Origin: M2408 sp044348665
GTDB taxonomy: Bacteria; Bacteroidota; Bacteroidia; Flavobacteriales_D; Crocinitomicaceae
Direction: 5' to 3'
Assembly (NCBI GenBank): GCA_044348665.1
Contig: JBIKSI010000039.1
Span: forward strand, 1 to 24,697
DNA: 24,697 nucleotides
In this document: positions 7,002 to 15,937 of the stretch, piece by piece
Layout: the number at the start of each line of letters is the position of its first letter
How positions within the stretch are numbered: position 1 is the first letter of the stretch
The notes under the pieces: generated by a model
What the model was told of the DNA's origin: nothing
The model's input: the letters and a program-made list of their open reading frames with translations, nothing else
Databases searched by the model: none
Program-made: the position numbers and the translations under genes

Positions 7002-9635
7002 ATGAAGATAACTACCATAATAATCGCACTTGCAATGTTAACTGCTTGTGGATCAACTAAAAATAAAGACAAAAAAGAGATTGTACCAGAAATAATGTGG
7101 AATGAACTTGAGAGTTCGATTGACACAACTGTAGTTGATTACACAAAAAGGAAGGTTTTTCATGGATCAGAAACAATTTTCACAGACCTAATTCATACAA
7201 AACTGGAAGTTAGTTTTGATTGGAATAAATCCTACTTATTCGGAAAAGCGACCATCACTGCAAAACCACATTTCTACGAGAGCGATAGTTTGATTTTAGA
7301 TGCAAAAGGAATGGAAATTAAATCTGTTTCGCTTGCAAGCAAAAATCTGAATTTTTCTTATGATTCTCTAGTTTTAAGAATCAAATTAGATAAAGTATAT
7401 AAAAGAACTGAAAGTTATAACATCATAATTGATTATGTTGCAAAACCAGATGAACGCATAACAAAAGGAAGCAATGCAATCACAAGCGACAAAGGTTTGT
7501 ATTTCATCAATCCAAAGGGTGAAGACAAAAGCGTCATGCCTCAAATTTGGACACAAGGTGAAACGGAAGCAAGTTCAGTTTGGTTCCCAACAATCGATGC
7601 TCCAAACGTGAAAACAACTCAGGAAATTTTGATCACTGTAGATAAAAAATATGCTACTTTATCCAATGGAAAATTACTTAAATCTACTGAAAACAGTGAT
7701 GGAACAAGAACTGACCACTGGAAACAAGAATTACCTCATGCGCCGTACCTTTTTATGATGGGAATTGGAGAATTTAAAGTGGTAAAAGATTCCTATACTA
7801 GTCCAAGCGGAAAAGTGATGGACGTAAACTATTACGTTGAACCAGAATGGGAAAGTCACGCAAAAGCAATTTTTGGTGAAACTCCAGCGATGATTAAATT
7901 TTTCTCTGAATTAACTGGAGTTGAATATCCATGGGATAAATACAATCAAATTGTCGTTAGAGACTATGTTTCTGGAGCGATGGAAAATACTGGTGCAGTT
8001 ATTTTTGGAGATTATGCCTACAAAACATCACGTGAATTATTAGATGGTGACGACAATTCGACCATTGCACACGAATTATTTCATCATTGGTTTGGAGATT
8101 TAGTTACCTGTGAATCTTGGTCCAACTTACCTTTAAATGAATCATTTGCAAACTATTCTCAATATTTATGGGATGAGCACAGATATGGACTGGATGAAGC
8201 AGATTACAATGCCGAAAATGAAAAGTATGGATACTACCAAAGTGCTGAAAATGGCGGTCATCATAACTTAATTTGGTACAATTACGAAGACAAAGAACAA
8301 ATGTTTGATGGTCATTCCTACAACAAAGGAGGAAGAATTTTGCACATGCTTCGCAATTACTTGGGTGATGAAGCTTTTTTCTTAGGATTGAAAAACTATT
8401 TAAAAACAAACCAATTTAAAGCGGCAGAATTTCACCATTTACGTCAAGCGTTCGAAGAAGTATCAGGACAAGATCTAAGTTGGTTTTTTGCGCAATGGTT
8501 TGAGGCTTCTGGACATCCAATTTTAGATGTTGAACAAAATTACGATGCAGCAACTAATTCGGTTACGCTAACTGTTTACCAAAATCAAGAACTTTCAAAA
8601 ACTCCATTGTATTTATTACCTGTACAAGTTTCTGTTTTTGACGATGAGGGCGAACACGTCCACACTATTAAAATTGATAAAATAGAAAACAGCTTTACTT
8701 TTCCTGTTCGCGGGAGCTTAAAAAACTTACTTTTTGATAAACAACAATGCCTTTTAGGAATTATCTCAGAATCCAAACCGCAAGAGCAATTTGTTCACCA
8801 ATACTATAATGGGAAACGATTTCTCGCTCGCGGAAATGCACTAGTAAATGGAACTAAAACAGACAATAGTGAAAGCCAAAAATTAATTTTGGATGCTCTA
8901 AATGATCCTTTTTGGAATATCAGATTAATTGCTATCGAGAAAGCAGCATTATTGAGCGGTGAAAATATGATGATTGCCCTAGAAAAAATTAAAAGAATGG
9001 TGACAGAGGACAAAAAGTCTGCTGTGAGGTCTGAAGCACTTACTTTTTTAGATAAAAAAATCCCAAGTATTGATTTAGAAGATTTATGTTTAAAAGCTCT
9101 AAAAAGTGATTCATCTTACGCAGTTGTAGGAAATGCCCTTGCGAGTTTAAATAAAATCAATTCTAGTTTAGCTGCTGAGAAAGCAAAAGAATTGGAAGGT
9201 GATAAATCAAATAAATTACTTGCATCAATTGCTCAAATTTACGCTACAAAAGGGGAAGAAAAGTACTATCCATTTTTTGAAAAATTAATGAACTCCAACA
9301 AAGCCAAATACTATGACGCCATTATTTGTTTAAACTCTTATACTGTTTTCATTTCAAAACAAAAAATTGATTTGCAAGAAAAATCGGTCGATTTATACAA
9401 AACTCATTATGAAAAAGGAGGAACTTATGTGAAAATGTTTATGCCACAAAACCTAAACTACATCATTAAAAGTTTAGAAGAAAAAGTAAATGAAAGTTCT
9501 TCGAAAATTGAAGCGTTTGAAAAAAATAAAGATTTCGTTGAGGCAGATAAAATTAGAAAAACCGCAAAAAGACAAGAACTTTTGATTACAAATTTGAAAT
9601 CCTTTTTGAATGAAGTTGAAAAAGAAGGGAAATAA
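7002..9635 (+). CDS. M1 family metallo-aminopeptidase, lipoprotein
   Basis: A zinc aminopeptidase that removes N-terminal residues from peptides, here predicted to be anchored in the envelope. The 877-residue protein starts with a lipoprotein signal (AMLTAC). The M1 N-terminal beta domain leads to the GAMEN substrate-binding motif (residues 325-329). The zinc site follows: HELFH (His357, Glu358, His361) and Glu380 in LNESFA, which fits HExxH-x18-E. The transition-state tyrosine is probably in the HSYNKGG segment. A C-terminal region of about 250 residues is helical and Lys/Glu-rich, resembling HEAT-like repeats. PepN-type enzymes are similar in size but cytosolic. A TATTTTTG motif at 6883-6890 could be a distant -7 element, but the 111-nt leader makes this weak. 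Confidence 0.93.
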   Translation: MKITTIIIALAMLTACGSTKNKDKKEIVPEIMWNELESSIDTTVVDYTKRKVFHGSETIFTDLIHTKLEVSFDWNKSYLFGKATITAKPHFYESDSLILDAKGMEIKSVSLASKNLNFSYDSLVLRIKLDKVYKRTESYNIIIDYVAKPDERITKGSNAITSDKGLYFINPKGEDKSVMPQIWTQGETEASSVWFPTIDAPNVKTTQEILITVDKKYATLSNGKLLKSTENSDGTRTDHWKQELPHAPYLFMMGIGEFKVVKDSYTSPSGKVMDVNYYVEPEWESHAKAIFGETPAMIKFFSELTGVEYPWDKYNQIVVRDYVSGAMENTGAVIFGDYAYKTSRELLDGDDNSTIAHELFHHWFGDLVTCESWSNLPLNESFANYSQYLWDEHRYGLDEADYNAENEKYGYYQSAENGGHHNLIWYNYEDKEQMFDGHSYNKGGRILHMLRNYLGDEAFFLGLKNYLKTNQFKAAEFHHLRQAFEEVSGQDLSWFFAQWFEASGHPILDVEQNYDAATNSVTLTVYQNQELSKTPLYLLPVQVSVFDDEGEHVHTIKIDKIENSFTFPVRGSLKNLLFDKQQCLLGIISESKPQEQFVHQYYNGKRFLARGNALVNGTKTDNSESQKLILDALNDPFWNIRLIAIEKAALLSGENMMIALEKIKRMVTEDKKSAVRSEALTFLDKKIPSIDLEDLCLKALKSDSSYAVVGNALASLNKINSSLAAEKAKELEGDKSNKLLASIAQIYATKGEEKYYPFFEKLMNSNKAKYYDAIICLNSYTVFISKQKIDLQEKSVDLYKTHYEKGGTYVKMFMPQNLNYIIKSLEEKVNESSSKIEAFEKNKDFVEADKIRKTAKRQELLITNLKSFLNEVEKEGK

Positions 9636-9653
9636 GTTAATTTCTAACTATTT

Positions 9654-9669
9654 CAATTCATTTGAATTG
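9654..9669. repeat. Inverted repeat CAATTCA-TT-TGAATTG
   Basis: Perfect 7-bp arms (9654-9660 and 9663-9669) are separated by TT. The repeat lies 19 nt after the aminopeptidase stop and about 115 nt before kmo. Its loop is too short for an efficient hairpin, so an operator is a little more likely than a terminator. No role can be assigned. Confidence 0.3.
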
Positions 9670-9760
9670 CTAATTTTCTACCAAACAATAATTTAACAAC
9701 TTAACAAGATTCTGTTCAAAGAAAAAAGCGTATTGTCACTTCTAGCTAAAGCCTTATAGT

Positions 9761-9768
9761 TAAATTTG
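9761..9768 (+). promoter_or_regulatory. Predicted -7 promoter element for kmo
   Basis: TAAATTTG is an exact TAnnTTTG match ending 17 nt before the kmo ATG at 9786. The nearest upstream TTG (9733-9735) lies 25 nt away, slightly beyond the expected spacing, so the -33 half is uncertain. Confidence 0.45.
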
Positions 9769-9785
9769 AAGCATAAATTTTTGAA

Positions 9786-11126
9786 ATGAAAAAAATTGCA
9801 GTTGTTGGAGCAGGTCTTGTAGGTAGTTTACAAGCAATATTATTGGCAAAAAAGGGCTATCAAGTTGAAGTTTTTGAAAGAAGACCTGACTTGAGAAAAG
9901 CCAAATTAATTGCAGGAAAATCAATTAACTTGGCTCTTTCTGACCGAGGATGGAAAGCTTTGGAATTAGCTGGAATCGCTGAAGATATTCGAAAAATTGC
10001 AATTCCAATGTATAAACGTTGCATGCACGCCTTGGATGGAACTTTAAGTTACCAAGCTTATGGAAATGAAGACCAAGCAATTTATTCTGTTTCACGCGGA
10101 GGTTTGAACCAAAAATTAATGAATTTGGCAGATAATTATCCTTCCATTTCCTATAATTTTAATAGAAAATGTCAAGATTTGGACTTGAAAACGAAAAGTT
10201 TGACTTTCCATAATTCGGAAACAAATTCAGATGAAAAACATAGTTTTGATAAGATTTTTGCTACAGACGGTGCGTTTTCAGCTGTAAGAATGCGAATGCA
10301 GAAATCGACATTTTTTGATTATTCTCAAAAATATTTAGACCACGGCTACAAAGAATTAGTGATTCCTGCTAACGAGGATGGAACACATAAATTGGACAAA
10401 AACTGCTTACATATCTGGCCAAGAGGAGAATTTATGATGATTGCTTTAGCTAATTTGGATGGAAGTTTTACCTGTACCTTGTTTTTCCCTATGCAAGGAG
10501 AAATATCCTTTGAAAGTCTGAAAACGAGAGAAGATGTGCAAGCATTTTTTGAAAAAACATTTTCGGACGCAGTTTCAATAATGCCAACTTATTTAGATGA
10601 TTATTTTGAAAACCCGACTTCCTCGCTAGTTATGGTGCGTTGCGATCCTTGGAATTATCAAGATGATGTGTTGTTATTAGGTGACTCAGCACACGCAATT
10701 GTTCCATTTTATGGACAAGGAATGAATTGTGGTTTTGAAGATTGTACTGTTTTTGATGAAATGTACCATGAAGCAAATGGGAATTGGGATGGATTGTTGT
10801 CCAAGTTTTCAAAACAACGTGTTCCAGATGGAAATGCAATCTTGGATTTAGCCTTAATGAATTACGTTGAAATGCGGGATTTAACTGCTGATCCAGAATT
10901 TCTATTGCAGAAAAAAATTGAAGCAAAATTTAGTAAACTGTACCCAAATCTTTGGTTGCCGTTATACTCTCAAGTTACCTTTAGTCACATTCGTTATTCT
11001 GATGCGTTAAAAAACGGACAGATTCAAAATGAAATCATGCAAGAAGTTTTGAAAATGGAAAACATTCATCAAAATTGGGAAAGTGATGAGGTAATGGAAA
11101 AAATGTTATCTTTGGTTAAAAAATAA
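9786..11126 (+). CDS. kmo: Kynurenine 3-monooxygenase (FAD-dependent)
   Basis: This enzyme hydroxylates L-kynurenine to 3-hydroxykynurenine using FAD, NADPH and O2 in tryptophan degradation or NAD precursor synthesis. The 446-residue protein shows the N-terminal dinucleotide-binding GAGLVG (residues 8-13), the KMO-characteristic GKSINLALSDRGW segment, SVSRGGLNQ for the flavin contact, and the second FAD motif GDSAHAIVPFYGQGMNCG beginning at residue 299. The length and motifs fit bacterial KMO better than other group A hydroxylases. The C-terminus has no strong membrane helix, as in bacterial rather than eukaryotic forms. No kynureninase or tryptophan 2,3-dioxygenase lies in this window. A gene for a secreted protein follows after 4 nt and is probably cotranscribed. 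Confidence 0.95.
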   Translation: MKKIAVVGAGLVGSLQAILLAKKGYQVEVFERRPDLRKAKLIAGKSINLALSDRGWKALELAGIAEDIRKIAIPMYKRCMHALDGTLSYQAYGNEDQAIYSVSRGGLNQKLMNLADNYPSISYNFNRKCQDLDLKTKSLTFHNSETNSDEKHSFDKIFATDGAFSAVRMRMQKSTFFDYSQKYLDHGYKELVIPANEDGTHKLDKNCLHIWPRGEFMMIALANLDGSFTCTLFFPMQGEISFESLKTREDVQAFFEKTFSDAVSIMPTYLDDYFENPTSSLVMVRCDPWNYQDDVLLLGDSAHAIVPFYGQGMNCGFEDCTVFDEMYHEANGNWDGLLSKFSKQRVPDGNAILDLALMNYVEMRDLTADPEFLLQKKIEAKFSKLYPNLWLPLYSQVTFSHIRYSDALKNGQIQNEIMQEVLKMENIHQNWESDEVMEKMLSLVKK

Positions 11127-11130
11127 AGTT

Positions 11131-11991
11131 ATGATACGAGGTTTTTTTGTTTGTTCACTGGTTTTGTTATCACTCGAAGCGTTTGCTCAAGGAAAATATA
11201 TTCAAAAAAAAAGTAAAAAAGATTTTTTTGGAGGACAACAGAAAGCTTCTCGTCAGCCAAGTAACATTGGTTTACAATTAAATTTGGGACCAACCTTTAC
11301 AATAGCTTCTTCTAATAAGTTAGCAAGTTCTCTCTTAAGTGCACAATCTCAAGCAGGTAAAATTGGTGGAAATTTTGAAATTGGTTTGGCACATTACAAC
11401 ATGAAATCACCAAAATTTTCTTTTGGAAGAATTGTTGATTATTTCGACTATGGTCTTGGTTTCAAATATTTTAGAGGTGAAGAAAAAACAACAATTTCTT
11501 TAGTCGATGCAACAGGAAGAGAAACTGGGGAGAAAGTGGATGGATTGGGAAAAATGGCTAATGGATACATTGGAGCACGGTTTTCGGTTCATAAGTTAAT
11601 TTACATCAAAAAAACACCTTTGTATTTAGATAATTATTTGGGTGCAAATGGAGATTATTTGTTGTTGCAGAAAGATCAAACTTATGCAAACATGGATCCT
11701 ACAAATCAGTACTTTTCAAAAGCTTTGGCAGTAAATTTACATTATGGATTAGGACTCGGAATCAGACTTAAAAAGGGAAGTTATTTAATGCCTGGAGTTT
11801 ATGTTCCAATCCTCGCTTTTGAAGAATTTGGAAAAGAAGCAATTCATTGGTTTTCAAGCAGATATTATCCGTTGACTTGTCAAATTAAATGGACTTACCT
11901 CCTAAATAAACGAAGAAGCAAAACAAGTTGTACAACAAATGGTAGCGAAGAAGACAAAAAGAAGAATAAAGAGTTTATGCAGAACAAATAG
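11131..11991 (+). CDS. Hypothetical secreted, probable outer-membrane beta-barrel protein
   Basis: A 286-residue protein with a signal peptide (residues about 1-20, ending EAFAQ), a short Lys/Gln-rich linker, and then alternating aromatic and glycine-rich strands (for example NIGLQLNLGPTF, FDYGLGFKYFRG, LHYGLGLGIRLKKGSY). This is the pattern of a small outer-membrane beta-barrel. It ends in a hydrophilic Lys-rich tail, unlike barrels with a terminal aromatic strand. The start is only 4 nt after the kmo stop, so the two are probably translated from one mRNA, but nothing in the sequence ties the product to kynurenine metabolism. It converges with holB with a 13-nt gap. Confidence 0.75.
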   Translation: MIRGFFVCSLVLLSLEAFAQGKYIQKKSKKDFFGGQQKASRQPSNIGLQLNLGPTFTIASSNKLASSLLSAQSQAGKIGGNFEIGLAHYNMKSPKFSFGRIVDYFDYGLGFKYFRGEEKTTISLVDATGRETGEKVDGLGKMANGYIGARFSVHKLIYIKKTPLYLDNYLGANGDYLLLQKDQTYANMDPTNQYFSKALAVNLHYGLGLGIRLKKGSYLMPGVYVPILAFEEFGKEAIHWFSSRYYPLTCQIKWTYLLNKRRSKTSCTTNGSEEDKKKNKEFMQNK

Positions 11992-12004
11992 AGCTTAATG
12001 GAAA

Positions 12005-13126
12005 TTATGCATAATGAATAAAACGCATTACCTTAAAGCATAAATTTGTCAACAATAATTTTGGATTTGCATTACGTTCAATTCCATAATGCGCATCGTT
12101 AAAATATTCCATAAAATCAAAAATATTGTTTCCAGTGATGAAACGTGCAAATTTTTCTAGAAACTCATTTTCCTCAGCAGAAATTTTTGTTAATTGATTC
12201 TCGGTATAGTTTTTCAACATGCTTTGTCTGAACATGTGAATGGCATATTTAATGAATATTTTTTGTTTTTCCTTTCCAATGCCTCCTACTTTTTCCGACC
12301 AATCTATCATTTGGATTACGTCTTTTTTGTAGCAAACGCGCATTAACTCAATGAATAAATCACGATTGAGATTCTTTAATTCATTGTCAGAAATTAATTT
12401 AGTTGCCTCGTTAAAATTTCCTTCTGCCAAGGAAGCGTAACTCATTGCTAAAAATGATTCTATCGAATAAACTTGACTCAATTTTTTGGCCAAAGATTCA
12501 ACTTGAATAGAAGGAATTGTAAGAATTTGTGTTCTTGACAAAATCGTTTGAAGCATGTACTCTTGAGAATCGGCAAGTAAAATGAAAAGTGTATCGCGTG
12601 GCGGTTCTTCCAATATTTTTAATAATTTATTCGCACAGGTTGGATTCATTTCTTCCGCCATCCAAATAATCATCACTTTTTGTTTTCCCTCAAAAGATTT
12701 TAGACTTAATTTTTTGATGATTGCCAAACTTTCCTCGCTTCCAATAATTGGTTTTCTTGATTTTTCTGGATCAATAGTATTTGTCCAATCTTCCAAATTC
12801 AAATAAGGATTATTCAAAACTGTACTTCTCCAGGAATCAATAAAATTATCACTTAATTTCCCGATGGCTTGCACTGCTGGAAAAGAAAAATGGACATCCG
12901 CATGCTCCATTTTATTCATCTTTTGACATGTTGCACATTCATTACAACTGTCTTTATCATGTCTGTTTTCACATAAAACGTACTGAACAAATGCTAAAGC
13001 CAAAGGTAAACCACCATAACCAGTGGCACCTAAAAATAATTGTGCATGACTAATTTTATCGCTCTTAACTTCGTTGATTAAGTGCGCAATTAATGATTCT
13101 TGTCCAACTATATCTCTAAATAACAT
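12005..13126 (-). CDS. holB: DNA polymerase III subunit delta' (clamp-loader AAA+ protein)
   Basis: This is the delta' subunit of the clamp loader, which places the sliding clamp on primed DNA. The 373-residue protein starts with the conserved FRDIVGQESLIAHL segment. The P-loop position reads GATGYGGLPLA and lacks the canonical GKT/S, as expected for delta' subunits that do not hydrolyse ATP. A four-cysteine zinc module (CENRHDKDSCNECATC) follows. Further on are a KLLKILEEPP segment and a Ser-Arg pair (SRTQIL) in place of the usual SRC motif. It is the last gene of a minus-strand group, 33 nt downstream of the acyltransferase-like gene, and is probably cotranscribed with it. The stop overlaps a 12-bp palindrome (12004-12015). 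Confidence 0.88.
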   Translation of the reverse strand: MLFRDIVGQESLIAHLINEVKSDKISHAQLFLGATGYGGLPLALAFVQYVLCENRHDKDSCNECATCQKMNKMEHADVHFSFPAVQAIGKLSDNFIDSWRSTVLNNPYLNLEDWTNTIDPEKSRKPIIGSEESLAIIKKLSLKSFEGKQKVMIIWMAEEMNPTCANKLLKILEEPPRDTLFILLADSQEYMLQTILSRTQILTIPSIQVESLAKKLSQVYSIESFLAMSYASLAEGNFNEATKLISDNELKNLNRDLFIELMRVCYKKDVIQMIDWSEKVGGIGKEKQKIFIKYAIHMFRQSMLKNYTENQLTKISAEENEFLEKFARFITGNNIFDFMEYFNDAHYGIERNANPKLLLTNLCFKVMRFIHYA

Positions 13127-13159
13127 GTGTAAAATTAAGAAAAAACTAACTTGTTAGCC

Positions 13160-14482
13160 CTAAATTTTAGGACAAAGTGTATCAATTTTTAAAATTAAAT
13201 TTTCTCGCTTTTCCAAAATGGGTTTTAAGTTCGCTTTTGAAAGTTTTTTCTTGCTTTTATAATCCTTAAAAACTTGAAACCACTTGTAGGTGAATAGTCC
13301 AAAAATTGGCAAGATAAAATAGTAAGCCCAAGAAAATGAGGCGTTTTTTATTAAAAAAGAATTCAAAAGTACCACTAAAATAATATTGTATACCGCCATT
13401 GCCAAAAAGCCTAACATTAACTTCACGGAACTCCAAAACACTTTTCTTTTGAATGTCTTTTCCGCAAAACCTTTCACAAACTTGTAAGGAAGGTAAAAAT
13501 GAATTAATCCCAAAGGTAAAAAAATAGCAAACAAGATTAATTTACCTAATTCTTTTCCTGTTTTTAATACTTTATTTTCGCTTAATTCCGCAATAAATTT
13601 TTCCTCAATTTTCATTTTTTTGAGAATGGAAAAGTAACTTTCTAAGTCTTTTTTTAGGCTCAGTAATTCTTGATTTGCGTCTAAATCTTTTTCATTCATC
13701 CACGTAGCAAATTTCCTAGAATTTGTCCATCGTTCCTTAATTGGTGAAGCTGAATTTTTATTGTCTGGGTCCAAACCAAAGCGTTTTAAGCTTGAAACAT
13801 GTTGGTGAAAAAACACCCAATCCTTATTTGCTACATGCGTAATTTGTTCTTGCAATAATTGTTCGATTGCCTTGGTAGAATCATTAATTGCTTTTGAAGG
13901 ATTGGTTTGATACAATTCCTTGTAATCATTCAGACAAATTTTTTCAGAATTTGAAATCAATACCTCACCACCCATTCGACTTGGGTTTTCATAATTTATC
14001 CCAACGGCCTGAAGGTAAATTTTTTTCTCCCAATTTAAACTTTCTAAGGCTCCAAAACCGATTCGTGCAGCCCCTTTTTTGATTGGTTTTAAACGTCGAA
14101 TAAAAACATCATCAGTAAAACCTTCCCCAAAAATCATCAAATTTCTTCCGCCAGATAGAATGCGGTTACATTTTTTAAAAACCTCTTCATTTTTTGATTT
14201 TGTATCTTCTCCATCATGTTCTCTATAAATTGGAAGCATGTGCACGAACCATAAAATTGGTTTGAGAAAAGGTTTAAATACATCTGAGCGAGTCATGAAA
14301 AACACAATTGGTCGCTGCAAAACAGAAATAACAAGTGGGTCAAGAAATGAGGCAGGATGATTACACACATAAATGGTTCTTGCAAAAAATCTTTTTTCAG
14401 GATTAACCAATTTTACCTTTGAAAAAAATATTCTGAAAGGATACTGTAAAATGATATTTAAAATAAGGTATAAAAAACGCAT
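13160..14482 (-). CDS. Phospholipid/glycerol acyltransferase-like membrane protein
   Basis: A predicted acyl transferase to glycerol-3-phosphate or lysophospholipid. The N-terminal half of the 440-residue protein has the PlsC-type catalytic box NHPASFLDP (His to Asp spacing of five residues, as in the fungal Gat1/Gat2-like and many Bacteroidota members rather than the usual HX4D). It also has a variant FPEG-type motif, IFGEGFTDD, followed by LKPIKKGAARIGFGA. The C-terminal region has about three or four membrane helices (from about residue 310 on) and a basic tail. At 440 residues it is almost twice the length of a minimal PlsC because of this C-terminal extension. The conserved GE pair makes catalysis plausible, but the exact acceptor cannot be inferred. 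Confidence 0.82.
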   Translation of the reverse strand: MRFLYLILNIILQYPFRIFFSKVKLVNPEKRFFARTIYVCNHPASFLDPLVISVLQRPIVFFMTRSDVFKPFLKPILWFVHMLPIYREHDGEDTKSKNEEVFKKCNRILSGGRNLMIFGEGFTDDVFIRRLKPIKKGAARIGFGALESLNWEKKIYLQAVGINYENPSRMGGEVLISNSEKICLNDYKELYQTNPSKAINDSTKAIEQLLQEQITHVANKDWVFFHQHVSSLKRFGLDPDNKNSASPIKERWTNSRKFATWMNEKDLDANQELLSLKKDLESYFSILKKMKIEEKFIAELSENKVLKTGKELGKLILFAIFLPLGLIHFYLPYKFVKGFAEKTFKRKVFWSSVKLMLGFLAMAVYNIILVVLLNSFLIKNASFSWAYYFILPIFGLFTYKWFQVFKDYKSKKKLSKANLKPILEKRENLILKIDTLCPKI

Positions 14483-14499
14483 TTTAAAACTTTAGTGAC

Positions 14500-14528
14500 A
14501 AAAAAAAGACTATTCGTAATGAATAGCC
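14500..14528 (-). terminator. Rho-independent terminator of the acyl-CoA dehydrogenase gene
   Basis: Read on the minus strand, GGCTATTC (14528-14521), a 5-nt loop ATTAC and GAATAGTC (14515-14508) form an 8-bp stem with one G-T wobble. A run of eight T (14507-14500) follows immediately. It lies 22 nt past the stop at 14551 and separates this gene from the acyltransferase-like gene. It is the best terminator in the window. Confidence 0.75.
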
Positions 14529-14550
14529 TTTCAAAATTAGCAATTTATTT

Positions 14551-15756
14551 TTACATTTTAGATAAATCTGGCATTTCTCTTGTAAATGCTGGAATACCTG
14601 TAACGTCCATTCCTGTGATTAATAAATGTATATCATGCGTTCCTTCATAAGTAACAACTGACTCTAAATTCGCCATGTGTCTCATGATTGAATATTCACT
14701 TGTGATACCCATTCCACCGTGAATTTGTCTCGCTTCACGAGCAATATTTAATGCTATTTCAACATTATTTCTTTTAGCCATAGAAATTTGAGCACTTGTT
14801 GCCTTTCCTTCATTTCTCAATTGACCTAAACGGAAAGTTAACAATTGTGCTTTCGTGATTTCAGTAATCATTTCAGCTAATTTCTTTTGAATCAATTGAA
14901 AAGAACCAATTGGAACACCAAATTGAGTTCTTTCTTTCGAATATCTAAGCGCTTGATCATAGCAATCCATTGCAGCACCTAAAGCACCCCAAGCAATACC
15001 AAAACGAGCTGAATCCAAACATCCTAGTGGTGCGCCTAAACCTGATTTAAGTGGTAAGATGTTAGCTTTTGGAACTTTTACGTTAACAAAAATTAACTCA
15101 CCAGTTGATGAAGCTCTCAATGAAAGTTTACCGTGCATTTCTGGTGTTGAAAAACCTTCCATTCCACGTTCAACAATTAATCCGTGGATACGTCCAGTTT
15201 CATCTTTCGCCCAAACAACAGCGATGTCAGCAAAAGGAGCATTTGAAATCCACATTTTTGCACCATTCAAAATTACATGGTCTCCAGCGTCTTTAAAATT
15301 AGAAATCATTCCACCAGGATTTGATCCATGATCTGGCTCAGTTAAACCAAAACATCCCATCATTTCACCTGTAGCCAATTTTGGCAAATATTTTTGTTTT
15401 TGTTCTTCAGAACCGTATTTCCAAATTGGATACATTACCAAAGAACTTTGAACTGAGGCAGTTGAACGCAAACCTGAATCACAACGCTCTAATTCTTGCA
15501 TAATCAAACCATAAGAAATTTGGTCTAAACCTGGACCACCATATTCTTCTGGAATATAAGGACCGAAAGCTCCAATTTCTCCTAAACCAGCTAACAAGTG
15601 ATTTGGAAAAGTGGCCTTCTCGTAATGCTCATCAATGATTGGAGAAACTTCTTTTTTTACCCATGCTCTTGCAGCGTCACGCACCAATTTGTGCTCATCT
15701 GATAATAAATCATCTAAATTGTAATAATCTGGATGTGTATATAAATCTGTTGCCAT
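14551..15756 (-). CDS. gcdH: Glutaryl-CoA dehydrogenase-like acyl-CoA dehydrogenase
   Basis: An FAD enzyme that oxidises and decarboxylates glutaryl-CoA to crotonyl-CoA in lysine and tryptophan breakdown. The protein has 401 residues from the chosen start MATDLYTHP. GCDH hallmarks, from memory of the human enzyme, are LRSTASVQSSLVMYPI (with the substrate-binding Arg), GCFGLTEPDHGSNP for the flavin, GKLSLRASSTGE, RNNVEIALNIAREARQIHGG and the catalytic base in YEGTHDIH. The start at 15756 is preferred over 15795 because a TAnnTTTG -7 motif lies at 15784-15791, which would put the longer start upstream of transcription. If substrate specificity has shifted it is still an acyl-CoA dehydrogenase. 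It is monocistronic, with a strong terminator. Confidence 0.9.
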   Translation of the reverse strand: MATDLYTHPDYYNLDDLLSDEHKLVRDAARAWVKKEVSPIIDEHYEKATFPNHLLAGLGEIGAFGPYIPEEYGGPGLDQISYGLIMQELERCDSGLRSTASVQSSLVMYPIWKYGSEEQKQKYLPKLATGEMMGCFGLTEPDHGSNPGGMISNFKDAGDHVILNGAKMWISNAPFADIAVVWAKDETGRIHGLIVERGMEGFSTPEMHGKLSLRASSTGELIFVNVKVPKANILPLKSGLGAPLGCLDSARFGIAWGALGAAMDCYDQALRYSKERTQFGVPIGSFQLIQKKLAEMITEITKAQLLTFRLGQLRNEGKATSAQISMAKRNNVEIALNIAREARQIHGGMGITSEYSIMRHMANLESVVTYEGTHDIHLLITGMDVTGIPAFTREMPDLSKM

Positions 15757-15783
15757 AAAGTTAATTTTCTTGTTTAAAGAGTA

Positions 15784-15791
15784 CAAAATTA
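15784..15791 (-). promoter_or_regulatory. Predicted -7 promoter element for the acyl-CoA dehydrogenase
   Basis: On the minus strand this reads TAATTTTG, an exact TAnnTTTG match ending 27 nt before the ATG at 15756. No TTG lies at the expected -33 spacing. It supports the shorter start codon. Confidence 0.4.
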
Positions 15792-15937
15792 ACAAATAAA
15801 AAGATATTTTGTTGAAAAAAACACAGATTTATATTTTGTTCCCGATTTTTCAAGCTTTAATTAGGGAAACTATTTATAAGCTCAATTCGATTAGTAAAAC
15901 AATTACTTTGTTTATCGGAACAATTTTTATTTTGTAT

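Noticed and set aside
12004..12015. ATTATGCATAAT palindrome between the convergent barrel-like and holB genes as an operator
   Set aside because: It overlaps the holB stop codon between two gene ends, where no promoter is expected. Short AT palindromes are frequent by chance here.
12005..13126. Missing Walker A lysine in the HolB-like protein as a sign of decay
   Set aside because: Delta' subunits normally lack a functional P-loop, and the rest of the protein including the zinc module is intact.
9786..15756. A complete tryptophan catabolic cluster
   Set aside because: Only kmo and a glutaryl-CoA dehydrogenase-like gene are present, on opposite strands and with housekeeping genes between them; the connecting enzymes are absent.
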